From: Oscheius dolichura
Taxonomy: Eukaryota; Nematoda; Chromadorea; Rhabditida; Rhabditidae
Assembly: GCA_932521035.1 (NCBI GenBank)
Contig: OW051493.1
Span: 5,952,001-6,016,000, forward strand
Length of the DNA: 64,000 bases
Direction: 5' to 3'
Shown here in pieces: positions 34,912 to 45,792 of the stretch. The translations under genes were made by a program, and so were the position numbers. Position 1 is the first letter of the stretch, and each line of letters begins with the position of its first letter. The notes beneath the pieces are model-generated. The model saw only the letters and a program-made list of their open reading frames with translations. It had not been told where the DNA came from and did no database searches.

Positions 34912-36906
34912 TCATAACGATGTCTTGTTTAATATTTCTGCAATAAGATCTTCCTCTTCATCAAAGTCTTCCACAAATTCTTTGATTGTCGGAACAATTT
35001 CAATAACCAAGGAAAGCACCATTATCATTACTGATATAATCTGAAACATTTTGTTTGCCCGAAGAGATAATCCTTACGGCCAAAATGAAAGGTTTTGAGA
35101 GAATCGCGAAGCCCCAAATAGTAAGTCTAAATTTTAAAGAATAAATCTAAAAATAAGTCCAAACCCTAAATTGGGCTGTTCCATGTGCGAAGACAAGACA
35201 ATTGCTAACTTGTGCACTTCTTCCCTGTGAGGTTTCCAAATGTTTGTATTCTGGCACAAGTAATTTTTTGATCGGTACAGCTGAAGAGAGTTAAGTTGGA
35301 CAATTGAAATCAGCTGGTTCTAACCTCTTCATACATACGAGCTGGAGCTAACGTAATGCCCAAGAAGGCTGCCAAGATGATTCCAACAGAAGGCAGACCC
35401 AGTATAATGAAATCCTCGTAATCATCCACACGTTGGGCGAGCATGTAAAGAGTGAGTAGGGTACAGGGGATCGCGGTGGCCACCATCAGGAAGGCGTATT
35501 TCTAGAGATTATTGAAATGTACGGCTCTTTTGTACATTAGCGGTCCATTGGGATATTAGCTGTCCATAGGTTTTTTTCCCAATTTGTTTTATTTTTTCTA
35601 GGAAAAACAACATGGCCTAAGTTCCGCCTTGGTTATCTTTCAGCGGACAACCACCCCCCTCCCTGGTTGGGGCTCCTCGTCGACATGCCGCAGGCCCATG
35701 GACCACTAATATCCCAGTGGACCGCTAAAATCCTAATGGACCGCTGAAGTACAAGAGAGCCAAATGTACTCTATGGACGACTACCTTCATCATTTTGTCG
35801 AGTTGTCTGACATTGAACGAGATTCGAGAGTGGGCGGCGATCAAGTCGACCAGCTCCCGACAGTATTCCCGGTCCGAGTGAGCTGTCAACTGAATATTCC
35901 CGGTTCTATAAGAGGAGGACAACACCAACCTTTTTAACTCTTCTGTTGAAATGTTTCGCCTCCAAATAACAGCCGTCGATGAGGATATTATACAAAAAGA
36001 CGGTCGTGTTCCAACAACTGAAGACGTGGATAATGGATACGGTGTGAAGGGGTTTTATTAGAATATTCGTGAATATCTAGATACTCTTCCATTAAATGGA
36101 CACCCCGGTCTACCTCGTATTTGTTGATTTCCCGCCGAATGGCATCCGGCCCGTAATGAACTAGGAGCACTATACTGATTACTGTAATATTGGTGAAATG
36201 GGCGAAGCAGACAGTCCTCTTGAGGATGTGGGACCCTTGGGCGATGCCGTCGCCCTTCTGACTGGCGATGACCCTTTCCAAATATTTCCAGAGACTTCCA
36301 CTTATTTGCCACCAGATCAGAAAACCCTTAAACTTCCCTTTTCCTCTGTTATTGGGACCGAGGATCGAATTGCCGGAAATTGTTCTTTTCTGCCTCGCCC
36401 ACGCGGTGGGACCCACCATAGAGATGACGGACTGAAGGGTCCAAACTATTGAGCAGAGCATCGTCGAAATCTCGATGTCGAAAGAATTGACATTCGTCTT
36501 GACCAGATCGACCTCGTAGAAAGTGGCAAAACTGACTGAAACGGGGAAAATTATAGGGGGGAGGGAAAGGAATTAGGCTGTTTAATTAGGAGGAGGATGC
36601 TTACTGATAACGAGGACGACAAGGTTGAAGACGAGGTTGACGACCCAGACACCGGGAGGGGCGTCGGAGGCGAAGAAGATACCGTGTAACTTGTTGGTCT
36701 GGAGAGGAGGAAATGAGAGGATGGCAGGGGAAGGACAGTACCCAGATGAGTCGCTTGAAGTAATGCTCGACCCCGTCCTGGACCTTCTCGTCGACGTCCT
36801 CCACACGGATGGCCACTTGTCGCCGGAAAAGTCGAGGCAGCCGCCTAGGCTCGGTCATCTGAGCCACAGATTGCATTTCCAATTTCGAGGACGATCCGCC
36901 TTTCAT
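34912..36906 (-). CDS. Gustatory-receptor-like seven-TM protein, gene 2 of pair
   Basis: Membrane receptor resembling the Gr/7tm_7 family. Start MKGGSSSKLEMQSVAQMTEP; then VWVVNLVFNLVVLVIS, ISTMLCSIVWTLQSVISMVG, VCFAHFTNITVISIVLLVHY and, after an exon with RISFNVRQLDKMMK, the C-terminal signature IWGFAILSKPFILA / IISVMIMVLSLVIEI. The last intron falls after FILA exactly as in the neighbouring paralogue after LILA. An acidic tail follows (EFVEDFDEEEDLIAE). The start lies 73 nt downstream of its paralogue's stop, suggesting an operon. One intron (35502-35784) is almost filled by an inverted-repeat element. The 3' exons are AT-rich and the 5' exons GC-rich. Ligand unknown. Some exon edges in the 35.8-36.1 kb part are uncertain. 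Confidence 0.65.
35514..35769. mobile_element. Inverted-repeat (MITE-like) element filling an intron
   Basis: The left arm (about 35516-35570) contains GGCTCTTTTGTACATTAGCG then GTCCATTGGGATATTAG. The right arm (about 35697-35769), read on the other strand, gives GGCTCTCTTGTACTTCAGCG then GTCCATTAGGATTTTAG. So the arms are imperfect inverted repeats of 50 nt or more. Each arm holds tandem units of about 19-25 nt of the form AGCGGTCCATTGGGATATT (two left, three right). Both ends carry AAATGTAC. No coding capacity. The host intron is 283 nt against about 40 nt for its neighbours, and what is left outside the element is about 27 nt. Confidence 0.75.
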
Positions 36907-36979
36907 TAGCAGCACGCTTAATTCCACGAGGAGGGCGACCCAAAAACCAAAAGATAAAAAAGAGAGAGCAAAGTTTATT

Positions 36980-38591
36980 TTATGTCTTGATGTGGGTGAT
37001 TACGTGAGTGTGGTTTCTGTGGTGGAGCAGGGTCTGGGAAGGCGACAGCTCGATCAACAGGGACAGCACCATCGTCATCACAGAGAATGTCTGAATCTTC
37101 TCTTTTCTCTAGGATTAGAGGGACTCACGGCCAAGATCAGAGGACGGGAGACGATAGCGAAGCCCCAGATGCTAATGCCAAGGTCATACTGCTCCATGTG
37201 CTGGCAGAGGGTTGTCGCGATAGTGAACACGTCTTTTCTGTACGGGAACCAGACAGTCGCGTTTTGGAGGAGACACGACTTCGATCGATTTACCTGGGGA
37301 GGCAAGAATGAGGTGGACATGATGGGTACCTCTTCATGTAGCCGGGCCGGAGCTACCGTAACCCCGAGGAAAGAGTAGGCACAGAGAGCTATCCCCGGAA
37401 GGCAGAGGATTAGGTCCTTCCAGCTGAACGGGGGACGGGTATATTAGAGGGAGACTGCTACCTATGGATCTGTTGATTCATCATCATTAATTGAAAAGTA
37501 ATCGAGGGGACGATGATCACGACCATTATGAAGGCATACAACTGGAAGGACTGGTGGCCAGCTGGGACTATGCTCACCCTGAATATACGGTCCAGTTCCC
37601 GGATGACGCCGGCCAGTCGGCCGTAGACCTCGATCTTCTTCAACAGCTCCTTCTCCAGGTCGATCGCCGTCCCATCCAACTGAACTCTTCTATCCAAGAG
37701 AATCGATCCTCACCTCTTGCATCTGGATGTTGAAGTACCGTACTTCGAGGAAGGCCGTGTTAGTATAAGTTATATAGAGGAACATGCCCACATTCCATAT
37801 AATATACGTGTAGAGGACAATCAGCGTGTTCAGTGGGCGCAACTCTTTGTAATAGAACATCTAGACCTATCTCCCAATAGACTGGGCCAGCCTCACCCTC
37901 GACTTCTTGTCAACGAAGTCGGTGTGTTCCGTCTCGGTGTAGTACTTGACGTCGAAGAGGAGGATGCCCACGACTTCGGCCACCAGAACAGAGTAGAACC
38001 ACCAGATATTCGCTGAACTTGTCTTTTTCAGTCTCCCCTTCGAGGTACAATTGATCATCTCCTTCCCATGGGCGAGGCCGGCCCCGTTCTGGCAGTTCTG
38101 GATGTGTCGGTGGTACGACTTCAGGTGGCCGTATAGCTGCCAATATATGATAAACACCTACAACGGGAATGGTTCAGACGGGGAGGACTGCCTTACCATG
38201 GCTACTATGGCCTGCGAAGACCAAGCGATAGTAGTCAGATTCGAGGCCATCTCGTACGGAGTGTGCTTGTCTTCCAACGAGGCCTTCAGCGAGAAAAATA
38301 CACTATATACAGCTGGAAGTGATCTTTTATCAATTCCAAATGAAGGATACCTCCACATATTACCAGGGAGACAATGAAGGCGTTGAGAACTTTTCCCGGG
38401 GACCAATGGTCGGGGGTCAGGAAATTGGCCCGGAGGAAGGAGGCCACCTAGACTGGTCCCCATAAAAACAGGGGAAATCGACTGACTCGGAAGATTCGGC
38501 CCTGGTAACTTTCGAAATTGTCATGGTAGAAGATATGGTCCTCAGCTTCCGGCTTGGCCTTCTCCCCGACCAGCTCGACGGCACAGCTCAT
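36980..38591 (-). CDS. Gustatory-receptor-like seven-TM protein, gene 1 of pair
   Basis: Paralogue of the gene just downstream. Start MSCAVELVGEKAKPEAEDHI, 14 nt after an acceptor-like TTTTGTAG. TM segments include VLNAFIVSLVICGGILHL, IVAMVFIIYWQLYGHLKSYH, NIWWFYSVLVAEVVGILLF, LNTLIVLYTYIIWNVGMFLY and FQLYAFIMVVIIVPSITFQL, then DLILCLPGIALCAYSFLGVT and the C-terminal signature ISIWGFAIVSRPLILA / TFSVMTMVLSLLIEL. Gr-type topology, with a long intracellular stretch between TM4 and TM5 containing DLEKELLKKIEVYGRLAGVI. It ends VITHIKT; the TAA overlaps an AATAAA poly(A) signal. One intron around 37686-37720 is about 34 nt. As first gene of a likely two-gene operon it would carry the promoter (38.6-39.5 kb). 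Confidence 0.68.
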
Positions 38592-39544
38592 CCCATCCAG
38601 AAGGTCTACAAAAGTTACTGTAAGAACCCATAGCCTTTTAAATGCCAATTTGTAGCTAAAAAAACATGTAAAGCACGTGGGAAACGAGCATCAGAGGGGA
38701 GAACACGAAGAATGACCCCCAGGTGCAATTCGTCTTTAGAGATGCAATTCACCCAGTGTAACACCCCTGCTCCAGGCGAGAAAATGAGAAAGTTCTTCGA
38801 ACGGTCCCCTTAGAATGTGTCTTTGGAGTAAAATAACTAGAGAGCAATTAGATAAACTACGGTAACTGATCAATTAGCGGCAGGGCTAGGAGCCGGGTCA
38901 AAAATCGCCATCTAAATGCAAAACGAGGCGGCGGATAGAGAGATTGTGATGGAAAACCGACATAAAGAAATGGGACAGGCTATTCGTCAGATAGATCGGA
39001 GACATAGCTCAGCAGCTGACAGCCGGAGTTCACCTGGACGGATTCCAGGAGATTTATCGGCTATTAGGGGCTAGCAGGACAAGTGGCCATCCTAGTCTTC
39101 TCTACTCTTTTCAGGGGGGAGGACACACGAGATGAGAAGCCCGAAGAGAATAGAGACTACAGTATACCTGAGGAGAGATGTCTGGAGAAGCGCTGGCTCA
39201 TAGGGGGGTAATCCACTGGATAATGAAGAGCACTCCCCGGGGATTGGGCCCCGTCCCAAATCATTTATCTCTCCGTCATTTGACTTTTCAAACACCATTT
39301 GGCCAAAGGCCCTTTTTGGCTGCAATTTACACGTGGTCAACCCGACAAAATGAGCATCCCAGGCAAACAGCCAACCACGCCATCATCTCCCGGGCATCCC
39401 CTATATCTTATTTGGTGCAACTTTCTTTCCCCCGTTATCCAGTATCCAGTCTTTTTGACCCTCTCATCGTAAAAAAGACAGCCATGTGTTTCTAATGTCC
39501 CTCGTACCCCTGGCCATTCTCCCATGCCGTCCTTCTTTTTCAGA
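38592..39544. other. Divergent intergenic region between receptor genes
   Basis: About 950 nt between the gustatory-receptor-like pair (-) and the serpentine receptor (+). It probably holds both promoters. No coding feature or clear repeat was seen. Confidence 0.5.
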
Positions 39545-40740
39545 ATGTGGTGGCCCCTGATCGTCCAGCTCCTCTACGTGCTGCCCCTCTTCGTCCTCTA
39601 CGTCCTCACTTGCTATGTCATCCTCCTCAAGCGAAGTGTCTACAAGAGCTCCTTCTTCACCATCTTCCTGGCTGCCGCTCCCGGGGTGAGTCTCCTCCTT
39701 CCAACTGATCTCCCCCTCTTCAGCACCTGGCCATGGCCGTCACCTCCTTCGTCTTGATCCGTATCCCTCTACAGGTCTGCCGTCACTGTCCTATGTCTTC
39801 GTTCTATGAAAACACTTTCACTCCTCCCTTCTCCTCCTTCGTATGTCCCTTCCCGGCTGTCTAATTCCCCCATTTCAGGGGTTCTTCCTAACATTTCAGT
39901 TGTTTTTCGTCTACCAGGCCCTGATTCTACTCCTCGCCCTGAACAGGATATCGGCCATCTTCGAGCCTCTCCGCTACGAGGCGGTATCCCCTCCTCCCGT
40001 CTTCAATTCCCCTATTTCAGTTCTGGAACAAGGTGGCCATCCCGGTATGTGTCTTCGCCTATATCATCCCGCTCGTCTCCACCTACCCCTTCCTCATCCA
40101 TCCTTCCCGCTTCGACTATGTCCGTGGAGTAGACGGTTATATTATCCAACTCAAGGAAGTGGTATGTCTCCCCCGTTCCCATCGTCTAATTTCTTCTCCA
40201 GGATATACGTCCCATCTTTCTGTCCCTGATCCGTTTCATCCTGCTCGTCACCGCCCTGACCCTCATTGTCAATCTGCTCTCCTCGTATTTGTTCATCAAG
40301 CGGAGATCAAGGAACAGAGCCGAGAATGCCCTCCTCTTCACCAGCGTGGCTCATTTCTTTATCCAAGTCTCGGTGGCCATCATGACAGTCAGTCCACTCC
40401 TCTCCCCATAAACAGTTACAGACGGCGTTTGCCTTCGCTTCGGAAGATCAACAAAGGAAGAAATTCATTTCGCGGTTCGCCATGACTGGGTATTTATCTC
40501 CTCTCTTCAATATAACATATCGTAGGTATCCTTACGTCTCCGACCTGGCCACCCTGACCAGTCCCCTCCTCCTCATCGCCTTCTGCAAACAATTAAGGTG
40601 GGAGACGTCATCCTCCTTACTAATCTTCCCCCTTCAGAAATGATCTCTGTCAGTTGTTTACAGTTGGGAGGAAGACGAGCCTCGTCCGCCAGGCCAGCAG
40701 CAAGAAGTCCGTCGTCCAGACACAGGTCGTCCTCTCCTAG
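39545..40740 (+). CDS. Nematode-type serpentine chemoreceptor (SRV/SRG-like GPCR)
   Basis: Seven-TM receptor in about eight small exons. TM1 is LLYVLPLFVLYVLTCYVILL, followed by KRSVYKSSFFTIFLAAAPG. TM3 is FQLFFVYQALILLLALNRIS ending in the intracellular AIFEPLRYEAFW, TM4 IPVCVFAYIIPLVSTYPFLI, TM5 LIRFILLVTALTLIVNLL, TM6 ALLFTSVAHFFIQVSVAIMT. The TM7 region YPYVSDLATLTSPLLLIAF then CKQLRND is a strong nematode serpentine-receptor pattern. The NR-ISAIFEPLRY segment replaces the DRY motif. The tail is short and basic (GRKTSLVRQASSKKSV). The ATG lies 1 nt behind an acceptor (TTTTTCAG). Likely a chemosensory receptor; ligand unknown. This is the clearest taxonomic marker in the window. Confidence 0.72.
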
Positions 40741-41690
40741 ATCTGTTGAAATTGTAGACTATTCGAATAAAGATTATGGGCGAAGAGGACAATTTGAGAG
40801 GGCGAAGTCATAGTTTGGATTGCGTCAAAGGGCGTCTCCTCCTCCACTATCAATGATGAGATTTGTCATTCAAAAGAGGATTTAACGGGGCTGGGAACGG
40901 GCTGGTATTTCGAGTAATCTGGACAATAAGAATTATTCGATAAAGGGGACAGGCTCTTCCACCCCCCGGCCTCCGGGCCTTACTTATTTGGCCACAGTGA
41001 TTCAAGCGGGCAACTTCCGCCGTCGACTAGTTTATGGTTCCCTTTCTTATCAAATCTCACTTCCTTGCGTACCTTCTCGAGAGACAGTCAGCTTGTTCCT
41101 CTTTACTGTCCCCCTTTTGAGTCATCCTGTCCGATAGACCCCCAGGTGTTGTTTACTGGCAGTACTCTTCCTCACCTCCTATCGGCCCTCGAGTTGCCCT
41201 TCTAGAAGAGAATGCCCGGTGTTTGGTACCTGTCCTCACTATGTACTTCCCTCCTTAAAATTAAAGTTTAAATGGTGGTAAATCGCACAAATATTGTTGG
41301 TATTTGTGTAGCTTATCTGAGCCAATTCCAGCGCATAGAATGCTTATCACCGTGGCCGCCGAGGGCGTTCATCCCCCACCTCGGCCAAGAATTCCCCGTT
41401 AGTCATACAAAAACATCGCTGTCCTCCTCTCATTCCTTTCCAAAAATATGACGTCCTCCTCCAAAAATAATTCTTTTTATTTTCGTGTTTGCACAGCATT
41501 TCCAGCGATGGATCGGTCTGTTTCCACCTGAACCCCGTTTCAAAAGGCCCCTCATCCATTTCCAATAATCCAATAATCGTAAAGGCACACCCAGCCCTTT
41601 CGAACTCTCTTATCTCTATTCCTCTCGCCCCCAGTACAGTCAGCTTGTATTTTTGACCAGTCGCCCTTTCCTCGTCCGGTCGTCTTCAGC
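40741..41690. other. Intergenic region
   Basis: About 950 nt without a supported gene between the serpentine receptor and prominin, both on +. Pyrimidine-rich toward 41580-41690, probably prominin promoter/5' leader. Confidence 0.5.
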
Positions 41691-44600
41691 ATGCGGGTAG
41701 CTGTTGCGATCTCTCCTCTCCTCCTGGCCATAATAGCCCTCCCGGCAGGTACAGTCCCCTTCTTTGGGTATCACAATAACAATATTTAGTGAGAGCTGTC
41801 GATTTGGGCAGTTGCTACAAGGATATCGACACAACCGTGTCCAAAAGTGATCCGAAGCGGTTCTACGGGGGACTGAATCCCTTCTATTCGATCAACAAGG
41901 GCATCGCCGATGGAATCCAGAAGACCATGGACAACCAGACCCTCCAGGACGTCTACAATTACATAGAAAGTGCCAGTGGACACAAATCCCTGGGTACCGT
42001 TATTGACGAGATCGTGAAGGAACAGGTTGCCTCCTTCTTTTCTACTATTAGACAGGAAACGTGCAGGCCGGAGCCATCGCCTTCTTTTGTGGAGGCCTCC
42101 TCGTCATCCTGGTCGCGTTGGTCCTCGGGATAACTGTCTGCAGTTGTCGGTGCTGTTGTAATGCCTGCGGGGCCGACAAAAAAGAGGCCCGTTGTCTCTG
42201 CTCGCCAGAGTAAACCCCCTTTTCAGACGACCTTCCCCTCGCTGTTCGGAGTCCTGGCCCTGCTATTTGGGCTTTTGGCAGTCTTCGCCTTCATTCTGAC
42301 CGGGCTGATCATCTTCAATCTGAGTGCTAACAACGTCTACTTTGCCATTGACAACTCGACCATTTGGATCAACGACGTCGTTGATGGTAGGAGGAGAGCA
42401 AGGGAAAAGTGAAAGGAGTAGTTTTAGATATCGACAGGACTGTCCAGTACGGGACGACCGAGACCCAGTGCACGGTACAGAAGTCGCTGGACGATACGTT
42501 CGGCACCCTCGAAGGGCAGATGACAGCCTTCCCCTCGACCCTCTTGACCCAACTCCTCGACGACAGCGGTGTCACCGCCTTGCAAAACGTATTCAGCTGT
42601 TTGTAATGTAAAGGAAAAGGTTTCAGTTTGACTATGCTGGTCTCAACGCGACGATTTCCATCGCCCAAGCGTTGAGCACACAGATCACAACGGAGACGGA
42701 TGCTACTTCTGATTGTGCACAGAGCATTAAAGGCCAAATGACTGCACTAGGAGCGGCTCTTCAAGCCGTCCAATCGGTTAGACTTCGGTTAAAAAACGAG
42801 ATCCCTTTTTAGACAGTCGGCTTCGTGAAGGAGACGACAGATACCGCTGTCAACCAGGCCAATGCCAGCATAACCGATACCGACGTAATTCGTCTCCCTT
42901 CCCTGAAATAGAATCATTCAGATTACCGCTACAATTAACGAAGTCATCGCATCTATGAACACGATCGAAATCCTGTTGAATACTCAGATGAATGACTTAA
43001 CGAAACAGGTGAATGTCTCCATGCAGACCGTGAGGAACATCCAAAACTCCATAAACAGTGCCCACAACGACATTGTCACGGTAGGGAAGGGTTGGGCAGA
43101 TGAAAAGGTGTTTCTAGTGGAGCGGGTACAAGCCGGTAAAGGCCGGATGGGAGGCCCTTGTCAGTATCCCGAGCTGTATTTGTCTGCTCTTCTGTCTGCT
43201 GACCATCGCCGGATTACTGTATTGGCTGTTCGTCGGCAAGGAAGTCACCGTCATGGGGTACGCAGCCATCTTCGGGTTCTACCTGACAATATTCCTTACC
43301 GTAGTCGCCATGGGAGTGACCAGGTAGAGTGGACTGCCTTCTCCAGCTACAGACAATTCCAGTGCCGCATTTGTGGGAGGATGGGCAGTAGCCGGGGTAT
43401 GTAAGCCGATGTTTGAGGATCCGAGTTTTACGATCCTCGGCCTGGCCAACAACATCGGGACCATCTCCATCCAGGGCCTCAACGGGACGAGTACCACCAC
43501 CACCGTCCAGTAGGTGTCTCACTGTCTCTCGTTCTATTCTGGCTATCATAGGCAGCTGATGGTCCAGTGTGAGAAGCAGATGACCGTATTCGGAGCCATC
43601 AACGGAAATACTCTGGTCAATGTGCAGATGATCAACGAGTACTTGAAGCTGGACCAGGTGAAACAACAACTGGACCAAGCCATATCGGGCACCGGCATCA
43701 CCTACACCATTGATCCCAATACCGTCACCGATCTAAACGTAACATATTCTTTATTCCACAAAACGGACAAAGGTTAGAATGCAAGTACCGTGCTGAATGG
43801 GTCAGTGGCGGCTCTCAATCAGCTGACCACGGACACCTCGGCTAATTGTCAATCTTTAACTAAAGTGATAGCCGACCTGCAGAACCTCACAGCGTATAGT
43901 TTCAGAATTATAGAATTGTGGGCATTTCAGTACGGTAGAAAGTATCGACGGCCAAATACAGCAGCTCTTGGGGCTGACGAACACGGCGATCGGCAGCGCG
44001 TCGAATGCGACAAACACGACATTGGTCATAGTCAACTCGCAGTTCGACGTGGCTAGTGGAACCATCAACTCGTCTGTCACGGACATGCTGGTGATCCTCT
44101 CCCCTTTCCCGGGCTGACCAGTAGATTCAGAACGGACTGAACAATGACGCCTTCCCCTGTTATGGACTTTATCAGAGTTATGAAAACGCAGGCACCCTTG
44201 TATGTGACTGGTTTGGACGGCCCGTCCACGGAATGTGGGGTGCTGCAGGTTTTTGTGTACTTTGTTTGGTGGTGTACTCTTATTTCTAGGACTGGCTGCC
44301 ATTTTGTTCATTCCGGCCGCCTTTCTCATGCTCTATGCTTCGAAGGTTCTCTTCACGGGGCGACGGATGACTAAAGAGTAAGGCAGACCGAAACACTAAA
44401 GACACATATCTTTAGCCAACAGGCCAAGTACGTGGACTACCACTCGGGAGTTGTGGAACCCGTCGGAGTACATCGGACCTATGCTACCCAGGTAGTTCAT
44501 TGGAATTAAAAGGCCAGGGATCGTTTCAGGACCCGTGGGATGCCAACGACACGGACGATGTCTTTCGAAAGCCGCAGATCCACTCGGACACGGTCCCTGC

Positions 44601-44829
44601 GACGCATCCCTTCTACGACCAGCCGACGGCCACTTCTGCCGCCCCGTGGATGAGCGACTCTTACTCGAAGGGAGGACTTCGTAGAGAGAACGACATGCAG
44701 CTGGGACTGAGGAGGACAGATGAAGACGAGGGGCCGAAGCCAAGGGGTGGCTTGAACAGAATCGACGACAGATGGGAGGTGGACTCGCTGGACGAAGTCG
44801 GCAGCGGGGGAGGACTCCGGCGGATGTAA
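41691..44829 (+). CDS. Prominin-like five-TM protein
   Basis: Prominins are pentaspan cholesterol-binding glycoproteins of membrane protrusions. Signal peptide MRVAVAISPLLLAIIALPA, ectodomain, TM1 GAIAFFCGGLLVILVALVLG followed by the Cys-rich cytoplasmic motif CSCRCCCNACG, TM2 LFGVLALLFGLLAVFAFILT. A large helical extracellular loop with many N-x-S/T sites follows (MQTVRNIQNSINSAHND), then TM3/TM4 (ICLLFCLLTIAGLLYWLFVG, YAAIFGFYLTIFLTVVAMG), a second big loop (STVLNGSVAALNQLTTD) and TM5 near GLAAILFIPAAFLMLYASKV. The cytoplasmic tail holds four short repeats, GGLRRE, LGLRRT, GGLNRI and GGLRRM, the last at the stop. Around 42178-42228 the frame changes; no GT-AG intron fits well. Either a GC-AG intron (GAG|GCCCGT..CAG, 40 nt) or a sequence error in the A6 run explains it. 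About 16 exons. Confidence 0.85.
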
Positions 44830-45792
44830 CCCTCCTTTTTGTACATATCTGATAAATATTCTTGTTTTCCTGTTCGTCTCGGGCAGTTCAAGCAAACAAC
44901 GGGTTAAACGAACTTCTGTACCCGTTTCATATCACTTCACGTGAGACCAACGAGTAGTTTTAAAATGATACAGAGCGATACAAAATGATCTGCTTGAATT
45001 AGGAGTTACAGTAACGGGGCAGCCTTTAAATGGCGCCTATCTTTATATGTGGACGAAGCGAAGGATCAACTTGAAGATGGTGTAGACATATATCATCGAA
45101 ACGGCCGGGCCTGTCAAAGACACGACCGTCTCCCCTAAAGGTCTCCTCCGGACGTTCTCTCCATTTTGTTCTTTCGGTGTGTGACAAAGTGCCAGAACCA
45201 GTAGGGTGATCCCTCTCGACTTGTGCCTCTTTTTGCCATCAAATTGCCCCAATCAGCTGACACCTTTTGAACTGAAAACGCCCGGCTGTCAGACTGTGAA
45301 ATATGGAGCCGGCCATCTCGCTGTTTCCCATTGTAATCTTGTGTGATCCACTTCCTCATCCGCCCCTTATCCATGGAAATGTCTACACTTTTCTCCCTCA
45401 ATTTCCGACAGAAGAAGCCCTGTCGTTTTTTGTCGGCCTGACCCTGTTCGGAAGAATTCGAGGAATTCGTGTGATGTGCATCTTGACGACTTCCGCTGAC
45501 CTCCCATTCTGAACCGTGTCGTGTGATGTCCGAGAAGGAATTACACCGTATCCGTGGTCGGTGGCAGTCGTATAGGATGGGTGGGGACGGGTCGTCCGCT
45601 CCTTTTCCTTGCTTTGTTTCCTGCCAAAACAACTAACAATACACCGTCTTCCAACTGGCGATACTGTTTACCCATCCCCTATCCAACAAGTACACTAAAA
45701 CTCGTTGGCCCTTCCCTTGAAATTTCCGAATTCGTTGTCATTTTTCAGTCGCCCCTTCTCCGTCGGCCCTGTCCGATTCATCTCTCCTCCCG
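44830..45792. other. Intergenic region
   Basis: About 960 nt between prominin and CLN3 copy 3, both on +. No supported gene. Confidence 0.5.
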
